Notes: generated from the sequence alone by a model not told the origin. A DNA stretch of 64,000 bases from Puffinus mauretanicus (GCA_023333565.1 JAJKFH010000913.1:248001-312000), one strand, 5' to 3'. Numbered from the stretch's first letter, positions 37,903 to 50,721 are shown. A program made the numbers and translations.

Positions 37903-39611
37903 GCTGGTCCCTCCTCCAGCCTCCTCTTAATTAAAAATGGCTGCTGGGAGTGCAGTGTACTGACCCTGTGGCCAGTACAGCAACAGGTTCAGAGGTGTCG
38001 TATTTAATTCTGGTTTTGTCTAGCTCTTTACATGACTTGCCCACATACAGCTTTTTTCTTTTTTATTGACTTTTCAAATGGGGGAAGCATTTTGCAGTGG
38101 TATTGTGAGGGCAGCCTTTGATAGGTAGCCCCTGAGGGTAGTCTTTCCTCTACAAAGAAGAGGGAAGAGGCCATAGTAGTTCTAAAGACATGTTATCTGT
38201 AGTTTCTTATTTTGGCATTTAGTTTTTAAAACTAAGCAGAAACCTTGTAGCTGACCTAAAAAAAATGGGGTTTTGTGGCTATTTTTTTCATTGCACAATG
38301 TACGTCAAAGAAAATAAATGAATGTAAGTATAAAAACAGTCAGGCAGTAAGACTTCTCTGGTCTCCCTAAATATTCCCCGGTCTTATAAATTTCCTTTTA
38401 GTAAAGTAACTAAAAGTATTCTTATCTTTATAAGCAAAGTCTGATGCAAATATCAATGTACAAGCTTCCTTCATGTGTATCCGATAGGCTTTTATTGGCT
38501 ACCTATAAGTAACAAACAAAAGCAAGAATAGTGACAGGAGACTAACTCTAATGTTCAGAGAGAACAGTTCACTGCTGGCATTAGTGGAGTCTCCCCCCTC
38601 CCCACACCCCCCAATGCAACTGGTGAAGCAGCTGCTTTCATGGAGATGGCCGCAGTTGGAATGCAGTTAGTCCCATTTGAAATGGAGCTGTGGGTGGCAT
38701 GGTTTCTTTACCTACCTCTGTGGCTACTATAGGTCGACTTAATGTTTGCAAATATGAAAATGCAACTCTTGCTTTGGATGGTGTGGGGCAGAAAAGTTCG
38801 TGGTGATAATCCACTAAAATTCCTCTAGAGAGGTGTGATTTCTTGCATAGCCAGTGACAATCTGGAAGGGCAAGATGCAGTCAGCAAAAGCTTCATCCCA
38901 GTTTCTTGCTAAAATAGGGTTCCTTGGTAGGGCATTCTTCTAAAGAAAAAAAAAACCCTACCCTTTTTTATCCTCTTTCAAGCTAACTTTGATTAATGTT
39001 GATTGTAATAGCTGTGAGTATAAAATGAGGGGGTTGTTCAGTAAGGCAGTAGTCATACACTGCTTCCAGTAAGCCAGAATTGATTTATACTATTTGGTGT
39101 AGTGTAGTCTTCAAAAGCAAATGCAAATACCTGCTTTATTCAGTGCAGGGAGGCATCTGTTAGTTTCATTGGAAGATGCAAACATATTTGAAGAATGTTT
39201 GACTATTAAAATGGAATAGGTATCTCTTCTTAAGTTTCAGATTTAAAACTAATTTGTTTCTGTTATTTTTTTCTCTTTCCTAATGTAATTAGTAAACACT
39301 GCTGGTGTTGGACATATATTAAGTGTCCTGGAAGTTGGAAAACAAAGCTCCTAAATGATGCTGTGGTTCACAAAGGACTGAAATATTCAGACACTTTTAA
39401 TCTGAAAATACTTGAAATGTAACAAGTTGAGTATTTGAAAATTGACACAGTTCCATTAAGTGTTAATACCAAAAGAGCCAGGTGTTGTACTTTAATCACA
39501 CTGGAAGAAGCAGCTGATGCATAGTGCAACAGCAATAATTTCAAGCTAGAACCCTACAAATAATCTAGCTACAAATTATATTGTCAAGAGAATCCAAATA
39601 CTTTGTAATAT

Positions 39612-39762
39612 ATTCTGATACATATTAATTTGAGAGCCCTATAGGGGACAGTCTTGTTATTAATACACAGAGGAACAGATGTGATAGCATATGGTTTACC
39701 AACTTGTATTTATGTTAATTCTATGTAAATAGGATTTTAATAAGGTAACACTAGTCTATAGC
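39612..39762 (+). repeat. unnamed repeat, copy B (related to 35.04-35.19 kb)
   Basis: This is the same-strand partner of copy A, starting 4.57 kb downstream. The best block is TAGGGGACAGTCTTGTTATT followed by AATACACAG, with GCATATGGTTTA and CTAGTCTATAG further on. Identity is about 70% over roughly 130-150 bp with small gaps. It cannot be assigned to a named family by eye. Confidence 0.65.
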
Positions 39763-41454
39763 TTCATTTTTCTAATATGTCTGTCTTCTTTGAAGATGAT
39801 AAGGGGTTCATCTAAATTGGGGTCTAAGATCATAGAAAAGGTTAGTGGAAAGAGCCCATTTTGGTTAAGACATAAAATTGGGTGGGGAAAAAAAAAATCC
39901 CTTTTTGAGCATTTTGTGATCACTTAAGAATTTAGTGATTAAAATCACTTGGAATTATTTTATTCACTAATACTACCACTTCTGAAAACACTGCCTGATA
40001 CCTACTTTTACCAGTTTTAAATTCTTTTCTATTCTGTGTTGATTGTTTGAACTTCCATTCAGCTGGCTTGGAGACGCTTGCAAAATTTCATAAAATCCCA
40101 GAAAATTTCCAGCATCACTTTAAATCTGATGTCTATTGAACTTGCTATGCAACCCACCTATTTCTGTCAGTTGGAAAAGCTGTGAATGAAGTTCTGAGTT
40201 AGCTCAGGCTTCTCCACAGCTTTCTCTGGGGCACAATTTTTTTTTAGTTATGCTCCCAGGCACTGCTAGGAGCCATTTCAGTTTGTGACGAGAACAGAGT
40301 AAGCAATCTGTGTTCCTGCAAGCAGGTGAGGAAATAAAAAGTACTAATCAGCACTAGTGCTTCAGAGGACTTTGGAAAACTTTCTGCCTGCTGTTAGGAA
40401 CTTCTGTTTTAAACAATTGAATCAACTTTCCGAAGTATACCGGTTCAGCTCAACAGAATTTTGTCTTTGAGGTAGCACACCAGTTTAAGTTCTGTTCCTG
40501 TGGCCTAGAAAGCCTTAAGTTGCATCACCTGTAACTTCCAGTTCATGACTGAAAAACTACAGATAGAGGTGCAATTTAGTTCTCTGCCCAATAGATAGAG
40601 ACATGGTTGCTTTGTTCTTTCAAGGGGAAAAAAAGAAAAATTGTCTGAAACTTGTTTTGCATTTCTAATGTACAGAGAGCTCTGGCTTTTGGGGTTTTTT
40701 TTTTTTTGGGTGGTGGGGAGTGTAAATACAAAACTTGTTTAAGCTTAAATGCATAAGTACAACTTACAAAGGAGCCTAGTAAAACTTTGTTACGTAGGTA
40801 TGTCAGAAATACTTTTTTGATCTTTGGTTTTGTTTTTCCTCCAAGTTAGGGAGGCTGCTTAGAATATCCTTTGTGTCAGAGTTGTATATTATGTTTTGAA
40901 TAAGTAAGCCAGCAGCAGGATTTTGAATTGTAAATACTTGAAAAATGCTGATGGAAGTAAAACTTCAATGTAAATCCTACAAAAAACTTGTGGTACTTGC
41001 CACCTTTCTGTTCTGTTCCTCAAGTCTTGGGTGTAATCTAGGACCCAGAAGCTGACTGACCCACAAGGTTTAAGTTCTATGTTGGGCTATTAAGACACTT
41101 CTACACTGTAAAAGTGCTATGCTTCTGGCATCTTGTGACTTTATATACAGAGAGATCATATGAAAGTTTCAATGGATGGGGGTGGATGCCGCTTGGATCT
41201 GGCTAGTTGTGTAGCTGCATCAGATGATGTCTGCATTCCTGACTTCATGCTAGTTGCTTCCTAGCTTAGTAAATTCTTGACTGGAAAAGTTCAGCCCATC
41301 GTCCTGGAGGACTTTCAACTTGCACTGAAACTTCCACTGACTGCTCTGGGGCTTTGAAATGGTCCTAGCAGCATTTGTGGTACCTTCCGTATGTGTGCTA
41401 TTGATCACAGAGATGGCAGACTTGCTAACATCTTAACTGGTTTGTCTGGTTTTG

Positions 41455-41530
41455 TTGCTTAATATGAGTATTTAACTTTGTAAAGCAATTTGCTGTATTG
41501 TGATTGTAAAAGGCATTACACAAAGCCAAA
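41455..41530 (+). repeat. possible 3' end of an ancient SINE/LINE
   Basis: TTTGTAAAGCAATTTGCTGT, then GTGATTGTAAAAGGCATTACA, resembles the shared tail of old amniote SINE/L2-like elements, in which a TAAAGCGCTTTG-like string is followed some 20 bp later by AAAGCGCTATATAA. The match is short and diverged, and no upstream body was recognised. Confidence 0.3.
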
Positions 41531-42919
41531 TTCTGTTCCATTCAATCATCTATTCCATCATCTCTGTGCTATGTAATAATGCACATGTTGTAACAGTTAA
41601 TTCTTTCCTGCAAAACTCTGCAACTCTTCTTGTAAAGAGTAGCAGTAACACATTGTAATCTCTCTAAGAATGTTTGGAAATAGTAAATATGCATTTGGGC
41701 AGCATTATGGAAACAGCACTTAAGGGAGACGAGACAATGGAAGTACTGTTATGTTTTGATTCCCTAGACAGATAAGCAAATACCCTGAAACAATGTGGAA
41801 ACTAAACAAAACAGAATTTGAAAACTTTAGGAGTCTCTTATTCCTTTGTCTGTATCTATAATAGACTATGTTTAAAGTAGCCAGCCAGCAATATTTTCCT
41901 TCTCACTGTGAGCTACATCTTTGCTCATAGTGAGAAACACTGGAGATTCATAATACATCCAAAGTGAAAGGACAGTTTGTCATCGGCGGCAGAGGGATAT
42001 CAGATCATATATCTTTACTTGACAAGAGGTGGCAATTTAATCTGACAAGTTTCCTGCCAATGAGGACAGCTTTAGGAGTTCAACTGCCTTGGTAAAGATT
42101 TGACATGTCATTGAGGGATGTTGCGCAGAAGCTTGACAATAAACTGGAACTTGCTAATGCAGTTTAGGATTGCTGTAAAAATTTATTAGAAACCAGAGAC
42201 TATAAAATTACTATACTCCTCCAGAAATGTTTTTCTTTCCCTGCTGAATATATATGATATTTAATGCATAGCACATGTTTAAAAACTTGTTTCTTGATGG
42301 TGTAAAACAACTCTATTACAATGCACATGAAATGGCAAGGAATTCAATTAAATGCATATGAGAATAAACAGAATGGGAGAGCTGCCTTCTGCAGGCAGAG
42401 GAGAAGTCTGTCTGAACTTAAGGTTTGATTTCTGAATTTATATGTCCTGCTTTGAGATTGTATTTATGTGCCTGGAGAGGGCCCCAAGTGGTTTGTGGAT
42501 TTTAGAAGCATGCAAAACCCCAGGTGAGGTATGAGGAACCCATGAGTTGGGCACTAGGCTCATGTGGGTGCTGCAGCAGAGCTTGCAGACAACTTTTCAG
42601 CAAGACTAATTTTCTAAATACCCTTTTATGTCTGGCTACTATCTGAACATGGAGCAAAAATAACTTTGCATTTGTTTCACTAAATAAATCATTAATTTCA
42701 ATATAAAGTGAAATAAAATTATTTAATATGCAGCTGGTTGTTTAAGTTTGATCTGGGGATTTTTGCGGTATTTGGGATAGGGCGTTCATAATCCCAAATC
42801 ATGAAACTGCTCTCATAGCAGTTCAACACTCCGAGATGCGTTGACAAATGCCACCTGGAAGGATATTAATTATGATCTCACAGAACTTGTGAATAAACTT
42901 CAGAATGAGAAGTGTGTCT

Positions 42920-42936
42920 AAAAAAAAAAAAAAAAA
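42920..42936. repeat. A(17) homopolymer
   Basis: Seventeen consecutive A bases follow GTGTGTCT. There is no adjacent polyadenylation signal or direct repeat. It is a simple-sequence tract. Confidence 0.85.
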
Positions 42937-43552
42937 GACTGTGAAAGAACTGGAGGATCTGCCAGAGTGTATTTTCAAGAAGTGTTCTAGGATGCTATGA
43001 GTTATAGCCTTTTTTGAATCATTTCCCTGTTAGCTCTTGATAGTCCTTGGAGAAAGACAGACATGTTTAATACACCTATCTTTCCTAATGTGGATGTCAT
43101 TTTAATTTCTAACTAGGCAGTCATCTTGAGACTTCATGTTAACAGAAAACAGTATCGTTGCTTGAAAATGTCATTGATCGCTGATGAAAGATGAATCATC
43201 ATACTCTTTTGCTGCACATTTTGTGAATTCAATGGAGGTAGATGTCTCAGCCAAACTGTCTATAATGGCGTTGGATAGATTTTTATAGTTGTAAATATTA
43301 AGGTGGGTCATAACACCAAAATTCTGACTCTTCTTTCTAACGACTACCTTTAGTCAAAAGTAAATTAAATGACAGAATCTGTTCTGGTATAGAGTAAAGC
43401 TTAGTACATATGAAGTCTGGGAAAATCCAAGAAGGATGCAAAGCTGGTTTAGTTTGTCCTAATTTGTCCCTTCTATTCTGTAGAATAGAAATTAGTACAG
43501 AATAGTTAGTACAGAAAGAATGTATTGACCTCACAAGCTAATGAAAAGCTTT

Positions 43553-43565
43553 AAAAAAAAAAAAA
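43553..43565. repeat. A(13) homopolymer
   Basis: Thirteen consecutive A bases in AT-rich DNA. It is simple sequence. Confidence 0.8.
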
Positions 43566-45420
43566 TCTCTGGAGAGTCTTTACGATGATTTTCAAACACA
43601 TTACAACTAATTAGGAAACCGAGGTCAATATGGGTGTGTCACTGGTGGCCAGAGCAAGTCTGGTAAAGTGTAAGAGTGAGCTGTACTCAGGCTGGACTTA
43701 CACTGTCACCTAGCTTTGATTTTTTTTCTGAAGTCTCTGTGTAGCTGCAGTTGCTCAGTAATTACATACTTTGGCTCTCCTTTTGGCTTATTTCTGGCAT
43801 GTGGTGACATCACTATTCTGATCATATTTTAATTAAGTGTGCTTCATGGCTATTGACAGCATGTCTTGGCAGCTGGGATCTTGCTGGGGAAAGGGAATCC
43901 AGTTGTGTAGGTTGGTTAGTGTTTGCAACAGGGAACTCTTGTAATAAAATTTCTTGGACACTGACTAGTATTTTGTAAGTGATAATAAAAAATCAAAGAT
44001 CCCTTTAGGAACCTCAGATGTACTTAATTTTATGATATTAGGCCTGATGGCATCTTTTTCTTTTTTTTCTTCTCCTAACTCTTAAGATAGCTACTATAAT
44101 GTTGTAACAACTTAGCAATTGGACTGCATAGAGTGAGCCCTGTTCAAAGCCAAGACATATTAGACAGAGTTAATATTTTGGTAAGGAACAAGAATATCCT
44201 GCTTTGAGTGTAGTGTAACTGTTGGAGCATACTCATAATAGATTATAAATTAAATAGGTAAAATACAGGTAATTTTTTTGTTTAAATGAATATTGTAATA
44301 ATATACATATTACAGAAAGTAGTGTCACAGACTTCAGGATTTTTCTGATAACTCAGGACTGTATTTCTTTAGCAAATTGTTTTGTGGGAGGTGGGTAGGG
44401 TACTGTGTGTTTGTTCTAACAGAAAGTAGTGGGCTTCTCTGACAAGTCTTGCTGTCATGTATATTGTTTCTATATGTCTATTCTGTTTGTCTGCCAGAAC
44501 TCCACTGTTGCACTGGTGTAAAGCCTGCAGCAGCCCCCAACCTTCAGTAGTTTCTCTACTAGAGGGGGCCAGTGAGTATGCAAGAGTAGGTTATCCAGAG
44601 AGCCGCTCTGGGAAGTGCATTGCTCAAGCTGTCTTATCCACCTTTTTGCTCTTTATTTGTTTCTCTCCCTTGCTGCTTCAGGGGGATCAGCTGCATGTTG
44701 CCAATTAGGCTCATCAGCATTGTCAATAACAGATGTGGAGCTCCTGGTAATCCCCCACCCTTGTTAGTGGACTGCAAGGGCTTCTGGCTGTTTGTGATGA
44801 GATTTAACCCTTATCCCCCTACAGGGAGCCAAGGCACTCTGTCGAAGATCAGGAGTAATTTTTTTTCTGTTCTGTATTTTAAGGGTTCTTTTACCACTGT
44901 CTTAGCCCCGGTTGGTTTGATTAGACTCTGGTTTTAGCTATGGGTTCCAGCTTGCAGGAAAACATAACTAATTTCGTCACAAATAAATATGAAAAGGATA
45001 TTTTAAGAACTCTGCTTCAAGCTAAAGGTAATAGCACAAGGTTTCATTACCTGTCAAGCAGATTACTTGGGCATGTCTTGAAATGCAAGCTGCAAGCAAA
45101 ACTTTTCAGTGTTACCAGCCAGCATGCCATTACAGGATAAACCTGTAAACATGTTCATTAGACAGGATGCTCAAAGACTTTCAGCTTTTGCACTCTTACT
45201 GTCATCTTTGCTAAGGGCAACCCCTCAATGCATGTTCTTTAGTTATTCCAAGATGAGGCACCTTCAGTGCTTGTGCTACAACTACCTTCTTCCTCCCAAG
45301 GGAGTGATTTAGTTTAGGGGGAATGTAACACTTAGTGACTTTTGCAACCAAGTTGAAATCAAAGCAATCTAGACTATAAATTTGTTCTGTGAAAATCTGC
45401 CTTGCAGGGTATGCTTTTTT

Positions 45421-45434
45421 GAGAGAGAGAGAGA
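45421..45434. repeat. (GA)7 microsatellite
   Basis: Seven GA units directly follow a T(6) run. It is a short dinucleotide repeat. Confidence 0.9.
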
Positions 45435-45476
45435 ATGTTATAAATAATGTTGACACTTTTTGGCATTTAACTAATT

Positions 45477-45493
45477 GGGGGGGAAGGGAAGGG
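45477..45493 (+). other. potential G-quadruplex motif
   Basis: GGGGGGGAAGGGAAGGG offers four G-triplets with loops of 1, 2 and 2 bases, which fits the canonical pattern. It stands alone in AT-rich DNA. Structure or function is not shown. Confidence 0.5.
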
Positions 45494-47261
45494 TTGGTCT
45501 AAACATTCTATAGAGCCTGTAGTGGAATAAGGAATCTGCATATTAGTTCTCTGTCCCTTAAATTAGAGTGTGGGGGATCTCAGCACAGTGGTTGCATTTC
45601 TTCTCTAGCTCAAGAATAAAATTGGAGGCTTGCTGCAATATTGAGTCTGAATTACTGTATAATTGCTAATGGTGTTAAGATGAATATTTAGCATCTGAAG
45701 TTACTGTCTCATAAGCAATCTCTACATTATGAGACCTCAAAGTATTTATGTATATGATGCTGTGGACCCTTGAAACTATAAAACAAACAAACATGTAAAC
45801 AAAGTCTCAACTGTTTTGTGAGCCATTTGCTGGTCTGAACAGCAGCCAGTGGCAGAATGGCACTAGTGAGCCTTTGCATTTAGGTGCCGGTGGCAATAAG
45901 CCAGGAACACTGAATAATTTTACTAGGTATCTTCAATTTTTTTTTTTTAATTTGGGAAAGATAATAGGAGAGCCTCAGGCACGATTTCTATCAGGAAAGT
46001 GAGCTGTATAGGGGTAGAAAAATACATACTGATCTGAAATGGGGTAAGGGTATTTGATATGATTCAATGCTGAATGGCCCTTGTGCTCACCAGTAGCATT
46101 CTTGATACATTTAACTATTGAGATTGTATGTGTGCTTTGGGATATCTTAAAATCTGAAGGCAGACTAAACCAAAGCACTTTGGTGGTGCGTTTTTTTTAT
46201 TGATCACTGCAGTAATCTCTTCAAAGGTGAACAGAACATCCCAAGTTTTTGTTCCACTCAAAAAATTTTAGTAGAAATTTAAATATCAATAACAGATGTG
46301 CTTCACAACACCATGGCTGATGGATTATTGATTCATAACAAAGTTTTAATCCTCTGGATATTGAGTAAATTATGAAGCTATTACATTGATATCACTGCAT
46401 TTCATCTCATTTGTCATTAGCAAGTTACAAATTATTTAACTTCGGTGCTTTGTCAGCAAAGCTTTGTTGAAATTAGATTTCCAGAAATTAACACGTGCAA
46501 CAACATTTTGAAATAAGTTATGAATCACTTGAAATGAGTTATTAATTGGGGAGTGCTTAGAAGTTCATATTTGAATTCTAGCTGAGAAGGAGTCTCTAGG
46601 TTTTTTGGAAGGTAACGTGTTACACCTTAAAAAGGAGTTTAACATAATATTCTGTTCAAGGATGAGTTCATTCTCAATGATACATTATTTTCATGTCTAT
46701 TTTGCTGAGCCCATTGGGACCTGTATGGGGTAAGCATTTCACAGAAAAATGTACATGGAGTGAACGTGCAGAACAGGAGTTTCTGAAGGATATCAAGTTA
46801 AACAAAAGAAATGTCAACTGCATATGGATTATTCACATTTAGTTACCATACTCAAAAATCACATACCCTTGCCTAAATTAGGATTAAATCTCAATTGTTG
46901 CATAGCCCCATATGTTGATTTGTGCTTTCTTTGTATGTTTGAAAAGTGGGGTTTCATTTACTCCTGCTACCAGTTCCTGAGTTTATATCTTTGTGTTTCC
47001 CATGGCAACAGATTTCTCTGTGACTGAGCAAGTATCATTTTCTTGCTTTGGGTGTTAGCTAAGGTATGAATAGAGCCTCACACAAAGGGCTCATAAAGTA
47101 CAATTTATAAGGAATTATTTTTCTGAACCTTATTTTTTTTTAAGATTAAATTGGTGTATGATTTCTTATCCATATAGTGCATGTAAATGCTGCAAGCTTT
47201 GATAACAAGATTTTATTGTAAGCGAAATGCCTTTAATGCGTAAGATCAGAACTCTTATGAA

Positions 47262-47284
47262 AAGTTGAGTCAATAGCTCAACTT
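47262..47284. other. perfect inverted repeat, 8-bp arms, 7-base loop
   Basis: AAGTTGAG and CTCAACTT are exact reverse complements around TCAATAG. It is too short for a microRNA precursor and there is no T-run suggesting a Pol III terminator directly after it. It is recorded as a small hairpin only. Confidence 0.6.
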
Positions 47285-49889
47285 GGCTGTTTGCTTACTG
47301 CTTTTATGCTTGGCTTCTGCTCACTACTTTAACACTTGGGAGAGATTGTGTGATGCTAATTACACAAAATACACCACCATTTTTCTCTCTTCATAGAAAT
47401 ATCCATTTTTATTTTGACATTTGGAGGTGGTTTCTTTAGAAAGGTCACCCTTTCACCCCAAAAATTGATTATTATAAGTTTAGCTATGTCCACTAATGCT
47501 GTCCTGATCTAAGCATTTTTGTCCCCCAGGAGTTAAATTCACAAAATGTGAGCATGTATATTCTAAAGAGCAGAAAGCTTTCTTCCAAGAGAGATGATGT
47601 TGACAGAAAGACATTGTAGTGACGAATTCATCTTTACTTTTCCTGGTTTGTTTATTATGTACAATAACTCCCCCAGGCAACAAGAGTTAGAAGTTACACT
47701 GCTGCTACTTGCAGCATCCAAACCAATGGAATGTAAGGCTGAAAGAAATGTAAATGTCTGTCTCGTAATTAGCAAGTAGTCAGAAACCACAAAATGCAAG
47801 TGCAACACTTCACTTCCATGAATTTCTGCCTTGATGAAAACATACATACTTTTCATATGAATTCCTTATTACTGTGACTATGTGAGTTCTGAAACTTTAG
47901 ATTATTATGGATAATAATTTGACTGTGCTATAGATGCTACTTGAGTCAAATTCTAGTTCACTTACTGGAAGTGGCATGATCTGCAAAGCTGGGCTTTCTT
48001 CAAAAAGCCATAGGTGCAAATTCTCCTCTGTTCATATGCATTCAATGAAAAGGAAGGTAGATAAAATAGTTAAACAAACAACAAAAAAAACCCTGATTTG
48101 AAGTTTACTTTTTATTCTTAGAAAAATAATACTAGATCTAAGGAAGAGCCAGAACCAGATAATGACGAAATCACTAGAAAGTACTCTATATGACACTGAC
48201 TATGGATTGCAGTTTGAGAACAGCCAATTTTGTGCAGTTTTGTAGCCCTGAATATTGCAAGATCTTTACAGCTTGACCATCCAGTCACTTGATTTTTTAT
48301 CTTGTAATATCTTCTACTGCAGTCATTAACCCAGCATATGTATGTTGATAAGAACATAGTCTTGTAGCAGGGCTTCCTTCCAAAAATGCAAGCTTGTTCT
48401 TAGTTTTGTATCATATTCTGCCTTTATTCTGTCACTTGCAGTGTAGAGATTGGAAATCAATGAGTTTGACTACACTTGTGCCAGGATATTTTCCCACTTT
48501 TCAAGTGAATGTGCTGTAGCTCTGTGATATGTAACATCAAAGTGCATTTTGTTAATTTATTACTTTCTGCAGGATTTAATGTTTGCTTTTTTCCCCTCTG
48601 CAGCTGTATTTCTTAAGCCTGTGTTACCTCTAACTTTTGATACATGATAAATAGGAACATATAATTTCAGTAAATTGGTTAGTTGTTAAGCAAAATGAAT
48701 ACTGTTTGAATAGCTTTGCCAATACTGTTTAATTATTAAAAATGAAGAAGAAACTGTAGAAAACCTGGTAGAAGAGTAGCTAGATGGGTTAAATATTTCA
48801 AATGCTATGGTAACTAAGAGATATGTGGATTTGGGGGCTTTTTTTTTATTTTCCTTGGTAAAAGAAATAGCATCACTTCTTATATGAATCCCAGATCTTA
48901 CTGTTGAAACTGATTTCCATTTGAAATAGAAAAGGTTAGTTTTAACTTTGCATGTCACTGCTCAGCCACAGGTTTCCCCAGGAATAATTGATGCTTTAAA
49001 TTATACGTAACTACAGTAAAATGTAGTTCCAAAAAGTTGCTCAATATTTAGCTTAATTACTAATGTGTTCAATTTTTTTCTAGAGAAGTCAAGCTGGCAT
49101 GAAGTGTTTCAGAGTAACAGTCATGCTGGCTTGTTACTTGTGCTGATTGATCTGTTTCATGCTCTTCTTGCATAGGTTAAAGAGATCTGAAGTAGTTTAA
49201 GTTTGTTTCTATTAGCTTGTGATATATTTTGTGCCAAATTCTCAAAGGCTTTCAATGTCAGTTTAGAAATTAGTAATATGTAATAAACTGTAAGTGCAAA
49301 ATGTGAAACCTATGTTTAAAAATATTTATCAAAAGCCATACCTGCTAGTTCAGATGGACAGTACTTACTATGTGCTGGTTTCTGCATGTACAATGTGGAT
49401 GGTCATGCAACATGGATAGGATCAATCTTTGAAGTGGTCTGAAATATCCCTTTGTCCAAGAGTTAGTTAATTTACTGGGTTTTTTTTCTGGTTTAAATGG
49501 TGATTCAGGAAAAGATATACAAAGTACCCAAACAAACTCACCAGAAAGCATAACTATTGTCAGGCAGTACTCACTGCCATTGTTTGAAGGATGACATTTT
49601 TGCAAACGGGAACTAGAAATGGTTTAGTTAGCACTGACCAGCACTTATAGTTGCAAGGCATTTATTCTTATTGAGGGTGCAAAAATGGAAGGGCATCTCT
49701 TCATATGGTAATTTTTTATAGTAGATATTAATAGCTATTCATGAAGAATAAAACTTGAATACAGCACAACAGCCCTCATCAACTTTATTTTTTAGATAAT
49801 AGTCTGTGTTTGATAAGGTATGATATTGATAATTCATCACAATAAGAAAAAGATTAAAATCCTTGTTTAATAGGATTATTTTTCATCAT

Positions 49890-49914
49890 ATATTGAATTC
49901 TGAGAATTCAATAT
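49890..49914. other. perfect inverted repeat, 11-bp arms, 3-base loop
   Basis: ATATTGAATTC and GAATTCAATAT are exact reverse complements around TGA. It is the longest perfect hairpin noticed in the window. It includes two EcoRI-type GAATTC palindromes. No flanking features point to a transposon end or an RNA gene. Confidence 0.7.
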
Positions 49915-50659
49915 CATAAATCTTTGTTAGAGAGGGAGGATATTTCCTTTGCAGGTCTGCTGATCAGATTTCTGCAGAATTGCAGCTGTGTTAGAAAAAT
50001 GGCTAAAAGAGTAGAAGTATGAAATACTTGTCTTCATAATTCTCCTGTTCTTTACCTCCTGATGCAACCTTAAATTTGTGTTCTTAGGAAAACCTGAACC
50101 TGACACAGAAAACAAGAACGAAGATGGATGCCATCATCAACAATGGCAATAATTTTGGATTATTTTGGCATAAAAAGTTCATAGAATGGTTCTCAAATTT
50201 GCCTGGTTGTGGTAAAGGTGTCAAAAAAACAATGTTCCATTAATCTTTGGATTCTTCTCTCTGTTTCGATTTATAGGTAATAAGGTGACAATGTTTGCTG
50301 TTTTTTGTGATTAAGTTCTCTTCCTAAGAATGGGAAGAAAATTCTTCCCTTTCAATGGCAATAAAATAGGGTGGGTTTGTGTAATTGGACCCAACTTGCT
50401 TAGGTTTCCAGTAAACTCCAGAACTAGACTTCTGTGTATAGAGTCTGGTTTTAAAGATGTGTAGTTGCAAGAAGAGGAATTTTTCAAAAGCACCAATATA
50501 AAATTGTCCATTCCCAAGGACTTTAATCAGCCATTCTTTAGATAGTGGTCAGTAATGTTTTAAAGAGTATTGAAGGAATGCTCATGATTTGAGTATTAAA
50601 GGGTGTTGAGTTTTGTTTATGTAAAAGGATTTTGGCAAACTAGAACACTTTCCTTCTAG

Positions 50660-50721
50660 GTTTGAAGATGGAACCCTATACTACAGCCTTCAAACTGTAC
50701 AACAGATATTGCATGTATCTT
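50660..50721 (+). other. candidate internal exon (62 nt), unidentified
   Basis: An acceptor-like tract (ACTTTCCTTCTAG, ending 50,659) and a GTATGTG donor at 50,722 flank 62 nt. Read from the second base, one frame gives FEDGTLYYSLQTVQQILHVS with no stop. Another frame is part of a 128-codon open frame (50,662-51,048) that starts at an ATG in the segment. Two competing frames and no recognised family keep confidence low. Confidence 0.2.

Larger units (their letters stand above)
36440..37950. promoter_or_regulatory. GC- and CpG-rich block, putative promoter region
   Basis: This is the only extended GC-rich, CpG-containing stretch in the window. CpG-dense parts are at about 36,470-36,600, 37,107-37,230, 37,497-37,645 and 37,860-37,910, separated by more AT-rich DNA. 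A YY1-like motif (CCGCCATTG) is at 37,191-37,199. In birds, as in other vertebrates, such blocks usually mark promoters of broadly expressed genes or developmental regulators. Many overlapping frames on both strands (60-103 codons) come from the GC content and cannot be trusted. No first exon is proven; plus and minus candidates are described separately. The transcription direction is unknown. Confidence 0.5.
37951..43336. other. stop-rich non-coding stretch with no 60-codon frame on either strand
   Basis: For about 5.4 kb neither strand has an open frame of 60 codons, while elsewhere one occurs roughly every 600-700 bp. CpG is very sparse. It contains repeat copy B (about 39.61-39.76 kb), a possible old SINE/LINE tail (41.46-41.53 kb), a C-rich tract at about 38,592-38,612 and a T(14)/G-rich run near 40,691-40,710. 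If the CpG block is a plus-strand promoter, this would be its first intron or the body of a non-coding RNA. No exon was identified. Confidence 0.55.
43337..50659. other. AT-rich non-coding stretch with small structured motifs
   Basis: No gene recognised. Open frames reach 105 codons (44,620-44,937 plus), but overlapping frames and the lack of similarity argue against coding. The segment at about 44,490-44,830 is slightly GC-richer. It contains (GA)7 at 45,421, a G-quadruplex-type run at 45,477, and perfect hairpins at 47,262 and 49,890. It is consistent with intron or intergenic DNA. Confidence 0.5.
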
